Positions 16,906 through 26,322 of a stretch of 64,000 bases of DNA are shown in pieces; position 1 is the first letter of the stretch; each line of letters opens with the position of its first letter. Origin of the DNA: Leptospira ognonensis (GTDB lineage Bacteria; Spirochaetota; Leptospiria; Leptospirales; Leptospiraceae). The stretch spans positions 316,874 through 380,873 of the forward strand of contig NZ_RQGD01000035.1 of NCBI RefSeq assembly GCF_004770745.1, written 5' to 3'. The position numbers and the translations under genes are program-made. The notes under the pieces are model-generated. The model was not told the origin of the DNA. It saw only the letters and a program-made list of their open reading frames with translations, and did no database searches.

Positions 16906-19023
16906 ATGGAAAGGAAATTAAATCAATTGCTGAATTTTTGCTATTTCATAGTTTTCAACCTACTCCCTTTTCTGTTTTTTCCAACAAATATTTTCGCGAT
17001 AGATGTCTCCGACCTACAGTATGGATCTCTCATTGGGAGAGACATATCGTTTTTCGAAGACAGAGATTCTAAATACACAATCGCGGACATTAGGGCAAAC
17101 CATCCCAATGTTCACTTTGTTCCATCCAAACAAGAGACTTTAAATTTTGGACACACCTCATTTAGCCACTGGTTAAAACTTGATTTGAGAAATGGCTCTC
17201 CTAATTCTACGACATCAATTTTAGAAATTGATTATAATAATATTGACGAGGTGGATTTTTATCATCCGATTTCGGGAGAGACGGAAAACGAATATGAAAT
17301 GTTTCGATCGGGAATGAGCTACCCCTTCCATGTTCGTAAGTCCATTCATCGAAATTTTATTTATAAAATAACTCTCCAGCCAAGCGAAGTGAAAACCATT
17401 TACCTAAGGATCCGCACCATGGGAGGTCTCATACTCCCCATCCATCTTTGGAACCAAGATGATTTTTATCTTCATGATTCCAAACAAATGCAGGGACTAG
17501 GTTTTTATTTTGGCATTATGTTTGTGATGCTAATCTACAACTTGTTCATATTTATTTCGGTGAAAGATGTCAGTTATCTTTATTATATAGGATATATCTT
17601 CGGTCTTTCCGGCATCCAACTAGTGTTAACCGGACTTGGATTTCAATACTTTTGGAGTGAAAGTCCTTGGTGGCAGCAAAATCTTTATGTAATTTTTTCC
17701 TCAATTTGTATGAGCATGTCCTTACTCTTTGCAAAATCATTCTTAAATATCAAAGGTCTATCCCAAAAGTTAAATTTAATTTTAAAAATGGGAGCTGCCT
17801 TAAATTTTTTACTTCTCCCTTTGATTTTCATTTTACCTAGAAATGTTAATATTATCGTTGCGATAGTCCTTAGCGTTCCTAGTATCATGCTTGCCATTTA
17901 TGCAGGAGTCTTTAGCTATCTACGTCAGTACCGACCTGCAAGATATTATCTTCTCGCCTTTACGATGTTAATCTTAAGTGGACTTTTTGTGATCATGAAA
18001 TTTTTGAATCTGATTGAATCCAATTTTTTTACCGATTATGGATTGTACGTAGGGTCATGTTTGGAAGTGGTTTTGCTTTCCTTTGCCTTAGCCTCACGCA
18101 TCAACACTATCAAAAGAGAAAAAGAAGAAGCTCAGGCAAAAACTCTGGAAATGCAGAAAATTTTGACTGAGTCTTATGCTAGGTTTGTTCCTAGAGATTT
18201 CCTTTCCAATCTAGGAAAAGAATCAATTTTGGACGTAAAGTTAGGTGACCAAATCCAAAAAGAGATGTCTGTCCTTTTTAGTGATATTCGTGCTTTTACA
18301 ACTCTATCCGAAAAAATGACGCCCGCAGAAAATTTCAATTTTATCAATTCCTACCTGAGTCGAATGAGTCCTATCATCCAAAGGAATCGTGGATTCATTG
18401 ATAAGTTCATTGGAGATGCAGTGATGGCACTTTTTGATAAATCAGTGATAGATGCAGTAAGGTCAGGCATTGAGATGCAATTGTATTTAAAAGAATACAA
18501 TTCCTATCGAAACAATCGTGGCTATGATCCGATTGAAATAGGGATAGGAATCCATACTGGATCACTTATGCTCGGAACCATTGGTGCCGAAGAAAGGCTC
18601 GAAGGAACAGTCATTTCGGACACAGTCAATTTAGCCTCTCGCATTGAAAATTTAACAAAAATTTATGGATCAAAAATTGCGGTAAGTGAGGAGACGGTTG
18701 CGGAAGTGAAAAGAGAAGGATCGTATTCTTTCCGTTTTCTAGACCGAGTGAAAGTAAAAGGAAAAATGAAAGCAGTTTCGATCTATGAAATTTTGGACGG
18801 GGACGAGCAGGAAAGTAAATCCGCAAAGTTGGAAACAAAAGAAATTTATGACAAAGCAGTCAAATTATTTCATGAGAAGATGTACCGCGAATCCAAGGCA
18901 TATTTTGATCAGGTGCTCAAGGTAAACCCGAAGGATAAGGTCACCGCGCTCTATCTAAAACGATTGTACGCTCTGGCAAACCAAGTAACGATGCGCAGTG
19001 TTAGTGGATATGCGAATTCATAA
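16906..19023 (+). CDS. Membrane adenylate cyclase: 7TMR-DISM receptor with class III cyclase and TPR tail
   Basis: A 705-residue receptor cyclase. After a signal peptide come an extracellular 7TMR-DISMED2 domain (about 35-190), seven membrane helices (about 195-405), a short coiled coil (about 405-425), a class III cyclase domain (about 435-630) and a C-terminal TPR-like helix pair. Metal aspartates appear in FSDIRAFT and FIGDAVMALF. The substrate-choosing residues are Lys in DKFIGD and Asp in SDTVNLASRIE, the adenylate-type set, and the Asn and Arg of NLASR complete the active site. It therefore probably makes cAMP in response to an extracellular ligand. No Shine-Dalgarno precedes the ATG. 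Confidence 0.88.
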   Translation: MERKLNQLLNFCYFIVFNLLPFLFFPTNIFAIDVSDLQYGSLIGRDISFFEDRDSKYTIADIRANHPNVHFVPSKQETLNFGHTSFSHWLKLDLRNGSPNSTTSILEIDYNNIDEVDFYHPISGETENEYEMFRSGMSYPFHVRKSIHRNFIYKITLQPSEVKTIYLRIRTMGGLILPIHLWNQDDFYLHDSKQMQGLGFYFGIMFVMLIYNLFIFISVKDVSYLYYIGYIFGLSGIQLVLTGLGFQYFWSESPWWQQNLYVIFSSICMSMSLLFAKSFLNIKGLSQKLNLILKMGAALNFLLLPLIFILPRNVNIIVAIVLSVPSIMLAIYAGVFSYLRQYRPARYYLLAFTMLILSGLFVIMKFLNLIESNFFTDYGLYVGSCLEVVLLSFALASRINTIKREKEEAQAKTLEMQKILTESYARFVPRDFLSNLGKESILDVKLGDQIQKEMSVLFSDIRAFTTLSEKMTPAENFNFINSYLSRMSPIIQRNRGFIDKFIGDAVMALFDKSVIDAVRSGIEMQLYLKEYNSYRNNRGYDPIEIGIGIHTGSLMLGTIGAEERLEGTVISDTVNLASRIENLTKIYGSKIAVSEETVAEVKREGSYSFRFLDRVKVKGKMKAVSIYEILDGDEQESKSAKLETKEIYDKAVKLFHEKMYRESKAYFDQVLKVNPKDKVTALYLKRLYALANQVTMRSVSGYANS

Positions 19024-19024
19024 T

Positions 19025-19061
19025 AAAAAAGCCCGAGGCATTTCTACCCTGGGCTTTTTTT
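19025..19061. terminator. Bidirectional intrinsic terminator between the cyclase gene and typA
   Basis: AAAAAAGCCC pairs with GGGCTTTTTT across a 16-base loop, starting four bases after the cyclase stop start. The A-run and T-run on the two sides let it act on both strands, and it sits between two convergent genes. Confidence 0.9.
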
Positions 19062-19092
19062 AGAACAGTCTATGATGGTTTAGAAACTCAGT

Positions 19093-20904
19093 TTAGTTTC
19101 TTCCACCACCAGATCTTTTTCTCATTGCCGCATCTAAAACTTTTTTCCGAAGGCGCAAACTCTGTGGTGTTACTTCCAAAAGTTCATCATCATCTAAAAA
19201 TTCTATGGATTGCTCCAAAGTTAATTTTCTTGGTGGCGTAAGTCGAATCGCTTCGTCAGAACCAGAGGCACGAACGTTCGTTAACTTCTTTTCCCGCACA
19301 GGGTTTACTTCTAGATCAGATTCTCTAGAATTCATCCCCAAGATCATACCTGGATAGACTGCTACCTGTGGTTCGATAAAAAGGTCACCCCTTTCCTGCA
19401 CTTTCCAAAGCGCATAGGCTGTCGCATCTCCTGAGTCCATGGATATCAAAGCACCATTCTTTCTACCTGGGATTTCGCCTTTGTATTTATCATAGCGAAG
19501 GAAACGGCTAGACATCACACCTTCACCTCTGGTTTCAGAGATGAAATGCCCTCGGAAACCAATGAGTCCTCTTGTTGGAATTTCGTATTCAACACGAGTG
19601 ATCCCCGAAGCGTGTGTTTCCATGCCATGGAGTTCACCTTTTCTGCGATTGAGTTCTTGGATCACTTGACCCGAATAAATTTCAGGTAAGTCCATCACCA
19701 AATTTTCGTAAGGCTCCGTTTTCTCGCCTTGCTCATTTGTTTTTAAAATCACTTCTGGTCGCGAAACCTGGAGCTCGTATCCTTCACGTCGCATCGTCTC
19801 AATTAAGATGGAAAGGTGAAGTTCCCCGCGACCCAAGATTTTGAATCGGTCTTTGTCATCGGTCTCTTCGAGTTTTAAGGCAACGTTTGTTTCTAATTCC
19901 CTGTCTAGGCGTTCGCGAAGGTTTCTTGTCGTGACAAATTTCCCTTCTTTACCCGCAAAGGGAGAGTTGTTGATCATAAAGAACATGGAAACCGTTGGCT
20001 CTTCTACCTGGATCGCAGGCAAAGGAAGTGGATTTCCCATATCACAAACTGTATCTCCAATGAACATGTCAGGGATCCCAGCGATAGCGACGATATCACC
20101 CGAATTTGCTTCGTCTATCTCGTATCTTTGTAAGCCTTCATAGCCGTATACTTTCGAGATTTTATAATTTGCAGTCTTACCGTCCGTTTTTGCAAGCGTA
20201 ACGTCCTGGCCTTTTTTAATGGTACCAGCATACATCTTACCTATGGCAATACGTCCCACGTATTCATTGTAATCCAGAGCAACAACTTGGAATTGGAGAG
20301 GTCTTGTGTCGTCTGTCTTTACGGGCGGAACATGTGCCAGAACCTTATCTAAGAGAGGTTCAATGCCTGTCCCTGGAGCTTCTTTAAGCTCATTCACAGC
20401 CCAGCCCTGTTTTGCAGAGGCGTAGATGATAGGAAAATCGAGTTGTTCTTCGGTAGCACCGAGGTCTGAGAAAAGATCAAATACCTTATCCACGGCAAAA
20501 GCGGGTCTCGCACCATCACGATCCACTTTATTGACCACGACAATGGGCTTGTGGCCGAGCTGGAGGGACTTTCCCAACACAAAACGTGTCTGAGGCATGG
20601 GACCGTCGAAGGCGTCCACAAGGAGCAACGTGCAGTCTGTCATCGACAAGACTCGCTCCACTTCTCCGCCAAAGTCAGCGTGGCCTGGAGTGTCCACGAT
20701 GTTGATTCGTGTGTTTTTGTATTTCACAGAAGTGTTTTTCGCGAGGATAGTAATCCCCTTTTCTTGTTCCAAAGCATTGGAATCCATGATTCGTTCTCTG
20801 TCTTCTTTCGCAGTGACCGCGCCAGTATGGCGTAAGATACAATCAGTAAGGGTGGTCTTCCCATGGTCAACGTGGGCAATGATAGCAATATTTCGAATTT
20901 CCAT
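19093..20904 (-). CDS. typA: Ribosome-associated GTPase TypA/BipA
   Basis: TypA is a translational GTPase that binds the ribosome and helps large-subunit assembly and stress adaptation. The 603-residue protein has the G1 motif [12 protein letters not shown], switch motifs [24 protein letters not shown] for guanine recognition, and the long TypA C-terminus with [10 protein letters not shown]. The frame extends to an ATG at 20931, but [16 protein letters not shown] from 20904 matches the family N-terminus. It is single and monocistronic here, with a shared terminator downstream. Confidence 0.96.
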   Translation of the reverse strand: MEIRNIAIIAHVDHGKTTLTDCILRHTGAVTAKEDRERIMDSNALEQEKGITILAKNTSVKYKNTRINIVDTPGHADFGGEVERVLSMTDCTLLLVDAFDGPMPQTRFVLGKSLQLGHKPIVVVNKVDRDGARPAFAVDKVFDLFSDLGATEEQLDFPIIYASAKQGWAVNELKEAPGTGIEPLLDKVLAHVPPVKTDDTRPLQFQVVALDYNEYVGRIAIGKMYAGTIKKGQDVTLAKTDGKTANYKISKVYGYEGLQRYEIDEANSGDIVAIAGIPDMFIGDTVCDMGNPLPLPAIQVEEPTVSMFFMINNSPFAGKEGKFVTTRNLRERLDRELETNVALKLEETDDKDRFKILGRGELHLSILIETMRREGYELQVSRPEVILKTNEQGEKTEPYENLVMDLPEIYSGQVIQELNRRKGELHGMETHASGITRVEYEIPTRGLIGFRGHFISETRGEGVMSSRFLRYDKYKGEIPGRKNGALISMDSGDATAYALWKVQERGDLFIEPQVAVYPGMILGMNSRESDLEVNPVREKKLTNVRASGSDEAIRLTPPRKLTLEQSIEFLDDDELLEVTPQSLRLRKKVLDAAMRKRSGGGRN

Positions 20905-21018
20905 TGTTTTTACCAAAAATTCGGAAAGCATTCAGCTGTCGATGTGGATTTAAAATTGACAAGCTAGTAGACATAGAAATCCTGGTAAGAACCACTTGTT
21001 CGAGATTAGGAAAGGTAT

Positions 21019-21327
21019 ATGTTTGCCATTATAGAACTCGGAGCCAAACAATTTAAAGTTGCTCCTGACCAATTTTTCGTTGCTGATAAGACTTCTAATG
21101 CTGTTGGAAATAGTTTTGATGCGAAAGTTTTATTACTTTCCGATGAAAACAAAGTCAATATCGGCTCTCCTGCTCTCGCTGGTGCGAAAGTTACCTTGAA
21201 AGTGATTGAAGACTGTAAGGGTGAAAAAATCCACGGTTTTAAATACAAAAAACGTAAAAATTACAAACGAGCTTGGGGACACAGACAGCAACTCCAAAAA
21301 TTCCAAGTAGTTTCTATCAGTGGTTAA
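21019..21327 (+). CDS. rplU: 50S ribosomal protein L21
   Basis: A 102-residue large-subunit protein that binds 23S rRNA. MFAIIELGAKQFKVAPDQ at the N-terminus and HGFKYKKRKNYKRAWGHRQ near the C-terminus are the L21 signatures. A TTGACA hexamer at 20956-20961 in the upstream gap is a likely -35 element, although I see no convincing -10. The stop is followed immediately by the TTG start of prp, and rpmA comes next, the standard rplU-prp-rpmA order. Confidence 0.97.
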   Translation: MFAIIELGAKQFKVAPDQFFVADKTSNAVGNSFDAKVLLLSDENKVNIGSPALAGAKVTLKVIEDCKGEKIHGFKYKKRKNYKRAWGHRQQLQKFQVVSISG

Positions 21328-21654
21328 TTGATATTATCAAAAATATACTATAAAGAAGGTAAGATCGCAGGTTTCCAAATAGAAGGTCACGCTCCAAAGG
21401 AATTTGGAGAAAAAGGGGAAAATCTCCTCTGCGCTGGTGTGTCCGTTCTTCTTCAATCCGTTCATTCCTACCTAGGGTGGAAGGAAAGATTGGAAGCAGA
21501 AAGTAAAAGGGAAGGTTTTCTAAGGTTTATGGTTCAGAGCGAGCATTTAGCTGATTTTCAAACAATCGGTGAGATGGTCAGGTTCGGCCTCCAAAACTTA
21601 GCCTCCCAACATGGAAATGCGATTCAGATCTCAGAAGAAATCATAAAGGGGTAA
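21328..21654 (+). CDS. prp: Ribosomal-processing cysteine protease Prp (DUF464/YsxB)
   Basis: Prp removes an N-terminal extension from L27 in Firmicutes. The 108-residue protein keeps the catalytic His in IEGHAPKEFG and Cys in ENLLCAGVSVLLQS, plus the conserved C-terminal region, and lies between rplU and rpmA as expected. The start is TTG directly after the rplU stop. The oddity is that the L27 encoded three bases downstream begins [10 protein letters not shown] and has no extension to cleave, so the substrate or role in this organism is unclear. Confidence 0.9.
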   Translation: MILSKIYYKEGKIAGFQIEGHAPKEFGEKGENLLCAGVSVLLQSVHSYLGWKERLEAESKREGFLRFMVQSEHLADFQTIGEMVRFGLQNLASQHGNAIQISEEIIKG

Positions 21655-21657
21655 AAA

Positions 21658-21915
21658 ATGGCTACAAAAAAAGGTGGGGGATCCACAAAGAACGGTCGTG
21701 ATTCGGTATCGAAACGATTAGGCGTGAAAGTATACGGTGGCCAGCTAGCAATCGCTGGAAATATCATCGTAAGACAACGCGGAACTGAATTTAAGCCAGG
21801 CAAAAACGTCGGAATCGGAAGAGACCATACACTTTTTGCTTTGACTGATGGCGTTGTCACTTTCGAGCACGTAACTAAAGAAAGACAACAAGTATCGGTT
21901 TACCCGAAAAACTAA
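21658..21915 (+). CDS. rpmA: 50S ribosomal protein L27
   Basis: L27 reaches the peptidyl transferase centre with its N-terminal tail. The 85-residue protein starts [20 protein letters not shown], the standard mature form, with no hydrophobic Firmicute-type leader. [18 protein letters not shown] is the conserved core. A strong intrinsic terminator follows the stop after about 40 bases. Confidence 0.98.
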   Translation: MATKKGGGSTKNGRDSVSKRLGVKVYGGQLAIAGNIIVRQRGTEFKPGKNVGIGRDHTLFALTDGVVTFEHVTKERQQVSVYPKN

Positions 21916-21955
21916 CGCCTCACTACTTGCTGCGAATGCAAGGTGTGAGTGCCAG

Positions 21956-21993
21956 AAAAACCCGTTTGAGGATGACCTCCAACGGGTTTTTTT
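21956..21993 (+). terminator. Intrinsic terminator after rpmA
   Basis: AAAAACCCGTT pairs with AACGGGTTTTT, and the loop itself folds into an inner GAGG/CCTC stem with a four-base loop after one mismatch. Seven T residues follow the GGG. It lies directly before the obgE ribosome binding site, so obgE needs read-through or its own promoter inside this region. Confidence 0.92.
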
Positions 21994-22003
21994 ATTGGAA
22001 AAC

Positions 22004-23008
22004 ATGACAAGCTTTATAGACGAAGTTCCCATAAGAGTAAAGGCCGGACATGGTGGTCCAGGTGCTGTTCACTTTCACAAAGAAAAATTTGTTGAGTTTG
22101 GCGGCCCGGATGGCGGTGACGGTGGTCAAGGTGGCGATGTAATTCTCATTGCCGAATCTCGCATTATGACGCTTGAAAACTATCTACCCGATCGTATGTA
22201 TGCGGCAGAAGATGGTGAGTCTGGTTCAGGAAATGACAAACATGGAAAGAATGGCGGTGACTTAACGCTCAAAGTTCCCATTGGAACACAAGTTTTTGAC
22301 CAGACAACTATGGAACTGATTTACGACTTCACAAAAGAAGGCGAAACATACGTCATTGCCAAAGGCGGTCGCGGAGGCAAAGGCAATACATTTTTCAAAT
22401 CATCGACCCACCAAACTCCGAGATTTTCGCAACCAGGAGAAGATGGTGACTCGTTTGATATCATCCTCCAATTAAAACTACTCGCAGATATTGGGATTGT
22501 GGGTCTTCCGAATGCAGGAAAATCTACCCTACTTGCAAAAATAACCCATGCCCATCCAAAAATCGCGGGTTATGCTTTTACAACTCTTTCCCCAAATTTA
22601 GGTGTCGTTCATAGAGATAACGACAGTTTCCGTTATACGGTCGCAGACATTCCTGGAATCATCGAAGGCGCTTCTCAGGGTGTGGGACTTGGACTTTCCT
22701 TTTTAAAACATATCGAAAGGGTCCAAGGGATTTTGTTTCTTTTCGATGGGGGGAATCTCTATCTAGAGGAAGAACTCGAAATGCTTCGTAACGAGTTAGG
22801 TTCCTATAATGAAACACTTTTAGAAAAACCTTTTTTACTCGTTATCAATAAAATTGATATCTGGGATGATCCTTCTTTCACGGAGGAAATCAAACAGAAT
22901 TATTCAAAGTTTGGTGAGATCATTTTGATTTCGGCTGATAAGGAAACCAATCTCGACTACTTACTAGACCGCATTGATGCAGTCTTTTTTTCGGAAAGAA
23001 TGAAATGA
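22004..23008 (+). CDS. obgE: Obg-family GTPase
   Basis: Obg is an essential GTPase that binds the 50S subunit and links ribosome assembly to growth control. The 334-residue protein has the glycine-rich N-terminal Obg fold ([29 protein letters not shown]), then a G domain with [22 protein letters not shown] and NKID. The ATG at 22004 is chosen over the TTG at 21995 because GGAAAAC lies just upstream. It overlaps proB by four bases (ATGA) and follows the ribosomal gene cluster, a widespread order. Confidence 0.96.
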   Translation: MTSFIDEVPIRVKAGHGGPGAVHFHKEKFVEFGGPDGGDGGQGGDVILIAESRIMTLENYLPDRMYAAEDGESGSGNDKHGKNGGDLTLKVPIGTQVFDQTTMELIYDFTKEGETYVIAKGGRGGKGNTFFKSSTHQTPRFSQPGEDGDSFDIILQLKLLADIGIVGLPNAGKSTLLAKITHAHPKIAGYAFTTLSPNLGVVHRDNDSFRYTVADIPGIIEGASQGVGLGLSFLKHIERVQGILFLFDGGNLYLEEELEMLRNELGSYNETLLEKPFLLVINKIDIWDDPSFTEEIKQNYSKFGEIILISADKETNLDYLLDRIDAVFFSERMK

Positions 23009-23874
23009 AACGGTCGAGACAAGACTATTTAGAAATAATTAAGAATGCCAAAACGATTGTAATCAAAATTGGATCGGCAAGAGTCTCAGGATCGAACGAT
23101 AAAATCAATGACTTTTTGTTCGGACTAGCAGGAGACATTAGAGATCTTCGTGATGCGGGTAAGGAGATCATTCTAGTCTCCTCTGGCGCCATTGCCCAAG
23201 GGAAAAAGTTATTTTCCGAAATAAAAAAAGAAGGTTCTTTTTTTACACCAACACTTTCCGAGAAACAAGCATTTGCCGCGATGGGTCAAAACCGCCTGCT
23301 TAATATATATGAAAGTTTTTTTAGCAGAGTTAACATTCCGATTGCTCAGATTCTATTTGGAAGGCGCGACTTAAATGAGGACAGAAATTTTATCAATTTA
23401 AAGACAACCTTTCGACAGCTACTTGACTGGGGTGTATTGCCCATCGTAAATGAAAACGATTCTATATCGACGGAAGAAATCAATTTAGGAGATAATGATA
23501 TTCTGTCGTCAATTGTAGCTTCCATCGTCGGGGCAGATTTACTTCTCATCCTTACAGGAGTAGATGGTTTCCTAGTGCACGATACTAAAATCGATTTGCT
23601 TGAAGAAGTGACTGAAAAAGAGGAGCAATTTGCGACCGGTCCTTCGGGGCCTGGTACAGGTGGAATGGCAACCAAACTAAAAGCCGCAAAACTCCTGTTA
23701 CCAAACGGAATTTTTACCGGAATTATCAACGGTGAAGTTAAAAATGCAATCTCAAAATTCTTTCTTGATCCTAGCTTTGGTACTTTAATTGCCAATAAAG
23801 AGATGCAACACCACCTATTGAATGAAAAAGAAATTCAAAATCGTTTTTTTTCGATAAGCAAAGAGGAGACGTAA
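23005..23874 (+). CDS. proB: Glutamate 5-kinase without PUA domain
   Basis: ProB phosphorylates glutamate on the gamma-carboxyl, the first step of proline synthesis. The 289-residue protein has the amino-acid-kinase fold: [10 protein letters not shown] near the N-terminus, [28 protein letters not shown] and [14 protein letters not shown]. coli ProB is about 367 residues because of a C-terminal PUA domain; that domain is absent here. The start overlaps the obgE stop, and proA follows four bases after the stop. Confidence 0.94.
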   Translation: MKRSRQDYLEIIKNAKTIVIKIGSARVSGSNDKINDFLFGLAGDIRDLRDAGKEIILVSSGAIAQGKKLFSEIKKEGSFFTPTLSEKQAFAAMGQNRLLNIYESFFSRVNIPIAQILFGRRDLNEDRNFINLKTTFRQLLDWGVLPIVNENDSISTEEINLGDNDILSSIVASIVGADLLLILTGVDGFLVHDTKIDLLEEVTEKEEQFATGPSGPGTGGMATKLKAAKLLLPNGIFTGIINGEVKNAISKFFLDPSFGTLIANKEMQHHLLNEKEIQNRFFSISKEET

Positions 23875-23878
23875 ATCC

Positions 23879-25138
23879 ATGAGGGAAGAAAAATTTATGT
23901 CAGAAGCAAGAGAATTGGCAGTGCGTGCAAAAACGGCGAGCAGGAAACTCAAAGCCTTAAACACGCTGACCAAAAACCGAGTTTTATCAAAGCTTGCATC
24001 TCTTCTTCATGAAAATGAAACAGCGATCATCACCGAGAATCAAAAGGATATGGAAAGTGGACGTGCGAAAGGCCTATCTAGTGCCCTCCTCGATCGACTT
24101 TTACTCGATCCCAAGCGAATCAAAAATATGATCCAAAGTGTTGAGGAGATCAAAGCCCTCCCAGACCCTGTGGGAGAAGTCGTTCGTGGTGTTATCTTGC
24201 CAAATGGCTTAGAACTTCTCACTAAACGTGTGCCTATCGGTGTGGTGATGACAATATTTGAATCCAGACCAAATGTAATCATAGATATCGCCTCGCTTTC
24301 TTTTAAATCTGGAAATTCCTGTATACTTCGCGGAGGTTCAGAAGCCTTCCATTCAAATTTCATATTGAGTAAACTGTTTCATGAAGCCTTAAAAACAGAA
24401 TCAATCGATGAGTCTGCAGTTGTATTTGTTACAAATACAGAAAGGGAAGCGATGCTCCCCTTCTTTCAATTGGACGATCTTATTGATATCGTCGTTCCTC
24501 GAGGTGGTGAAGCTCTGATTAAATTTGTATCACAGAATAGCAAAATCCCCGTCGTAAAACATGACAAAGGTGTAACAAATCTTTATGTATCGAAATCAGC
24601 AAATAAGGAACTGATTCTACCCATTCTGCTAAATTCAAAAGCACAAAGGCCAGGAGTTTGTAATGCGCTAGAAAATCTAATTTTACATAAAGATTACCCC
24701 GGCAACGTGGATTTGCTCGGCGAACTAAACGAGGCAGGCATTGATCTATTATTAGATGAAGAAGCTCTTAAAATCTTTCCTCAAGGTAAATTAGCGACGG
24801 AAGAGGATTACCAAACTGAATTCCTGGATTTAAGATTGAGTGTAAAAATGGTCTCATCATTAGAGGAAGCTCTTCACTTCATTCGAACGCATAGTTCCGG
24901 ACATACAGAATGTATACTTTCCGAGGATGAAACAGAAATTCGTGAATTTCAACTGAATCTAGATAGCGCAGCCATTTTTGTAAATTGTTCAACTCGTTTT
25001 CATGATGGCGGTGAATTTGGATTAGGTGCCGAAGTAGGAATTTCAACGGGGAAACTTCATGTAAGAGGACCGATGGGACTTGTTCATTTAACAACAACGA
25101 CTACTTATGTTACGGGAAATGGTCAGATTCGAAAGTAA
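23879..25138 (+). CDS. proA: Gamma-glutamyl phosphate reductase
   Basis: ProA reduces gamma-glutamyl phosphate to the semialdehyde, the second step of proline synthesis. The 419-residue protein shows the aldehyde-dehydrogenase-like fold with [14 protein letters not shown], the active-site cysteine in [13 protein letters not shown] and [20 protein letters not shown] near the end. Two starts are plausible: ATG 23879 with GAGGAG ten bases upstream, and ATG 23897 with AGGGAAG eight bases upstream. The nadD ATG follows the stop directly. Confidence 0.95.
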   Translation: MREEKFMSEARELAVRAKTASRKLKALNTLTKNRVLSKLASLLHENETAIITENQKDMESGRAKGLSSALLDRLLLDPKRIKNMIQSVEEIKALPDPVGEVVRGVILPNGLELLTKRVPIGVVMTIFESRPNVIIDIASLSFKSGNSCILRGGSEAFHSNFILSKLFHEALKTESIDESAVVFVTNTEREAMLPFFQLDDLIDIVVPRGGEALIKFVSQNSKIPVVKHDKGVTNLYVSKSANKELILPILLNSKAQRPGVCNALENLILHKDYPGNVDLLGELNEAGIDLLLDEEALKIFPQGKLATEEDYQTEFLDLRLSVKMVSSLEEALHFIRTHSSGHTECILSEDETEIREFQLNLDSAAIFVNCSTRFHDGGEFGLGAEVGISTGKLHVRGPMGLVHLTTTTTYVTGNGQIRK

Positions 25139-25738
25139 ATGATCATCGTATACGGGGGTAGCTTTGATCCTCCCCATTTAGGACATTTCAATATAGTGAA
25201 ACAACTGAGGGAAACCTTTCCGTCTGCCTTTAAGATATTCATATTTCCAAATCGTATTTCTCCCTTCAAAGAGGAAAAATCTCTTAGTTCTCAGGAGATT
25301 CTCAAACTCTGCCAATTGACATTTCAAGAACTATTAAATGAACAAATCGAAATCCGGAATTCTGAATTACTGCGTCCTACTGCAAGTTATACGTTCAATA
25401 CAGTCGAAGTATTAAAGGATGAGTACCCTGAGGAATCCATACATCTCTGTATCGGAGAAGACAGTTTGTCTGGACTACAGGAATGGCACAGGTTTCTTGA
25501 TCTCGATTTTATTTTAGAAGGGTACATTATACTACGACGAAAAACAATATCACCTCTTCCAATAAAATTTCCAAATTTAGTCTTGGAGAATAAATCGATT
25601 GTTCTATCCAATGAACTCTGGGACGTTTCTTCTTCGCGACTAAGAAATGAAAGAGAAATTGAGTATGCGAAATACTGGATGGTTTCAGATGCATATGACT
25701 ACCTTAAATCCATCGGATGGTTTGCATCTTCTTTATGA
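25139..25738 (+). CDS. nadD: Nicotinate-nucleotide adenylyltransferase
   Basis: NadD joins ATP and nicotinate mononucleotide to deamido-NAD in the cytoplasm. The 199-residue length fits. The nucleotidyltransferase motif GGSFDPPHLGH is at residues 6-16, and VSSSRLRNE near the C-terminus matches the second motif (usually ISSTxIR). It starts immediately after the proA stop and overlaps yqeK by four bases. The nadD-yqeK-rsfS neighbourhood is widely conserved in bacteria. Confidence 0.95.
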   Translation: MIIVYGGSFDPPHLGHFNIVKQLRETFPSAFKIFIFPNRISPFKEEKSLSSQEILKLCQLTFQELLNEQIEIRNSELLRPTASYTFNTVEVLKDEYPEESIHLCIGEDSLSGLQEWHRFLDLDFILEGYIILRRKTISPLPIKFPNLVLENKSIVLSNELWDVSSSRLRNEREIEYAKYWMVSDAYDYLKSIGWFASSL

Positions 25739-26316
25739 AATCAATCGACAGATGGATTGAATTTTTTCTGCAGGAAGTTCCCAAGGAAATAACAATTACG
25801 AGATGGGAACATTGTCTCCGTGTTGCGCATCAGGCAGAACGTTTAGCGACAATTAATGGTTTTCATACCCCCAAGATGGCATTTTTAGCTGGCATTACAC
25901 ATGACATTACAAAACAAAAGAAAAAGGAATTTCATTTAAATCTTTTTGAGCATGTCCACGATATCGAACTTGATGGTATACCTGAAGAAGCATACCATGC
26001 CTTTAGTGCTGAAATTTATTTAGCAACAAAATATGGCTTTCAAAATCAGGAAATATTTTCTGCGATCCGGTCTCATACTCTTGGAAAAGTGGAAATGAGT
26101 GAGCTCGATAAAATCCTTTACGCGAGTGATTTTTTAGGATCTGAATTTGCATTCAAACAAAACCAGTTAGAAGACTGGGTTCTTGAAACAGAAAAAAATC
26201 TTCATTTTGGAATCTATTTGAAGGCTTCTAAAACTATAAATCAATTGCTCGACTCAAAAAGTAAAATTCATAAATCAACAATCGAAACCTATAATCAAAA
26301 CTTAGCTAAACTATAA
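25735..26316 (+). CDS. yqeK: HD-domain hydrolase YqeK (symmetrical Ap4A hydrolase)
   Basis: YqeK proteins cleave diadenosine tetraphosphate to two ADP. The 193-residue protein has the HD-domain metal ligands in RWEHCLRVAHQAERLA, AGITHDITK and AIRSHTLG. The ATG at 25735 overlaps the nadD stop as ATGA; an upstream frame start inside nadD gives an unlikely extension. Its position between nadD and rsfS is the usual one for yqeK. Confidence 0.9.
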   Translation: MKSIDRWIEFFLQEVPKEITITRWEHCLRVAHQAERLATINGFHTPKMAFLAGITHDITKQKKKEFHLNLFEHVHDIELDGIPEEAYHAFSAEIYLATKYGFQNQEIFSAIRSHTLGKVEMSELDKILYASDFLGSEFAFKQNQLEDWVLETEKNLHFGIYLKASKTINQLLDSKSKIHKSTIETYNQNLAKL

Positions 26317-26322
26317 AACATT

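Noticed and set aside
20551..20953. Long plus-strand frames opposite typA
   Set aside because: They mirror the conserved G-domain codons of typA and show no family pattern of their own.
23346..23795. 149-codon minus-strand frame inside proB
   Set aside because: It is antisense to conserved proB motifs and has low-complexity composition; it is a shadow of the real gene.
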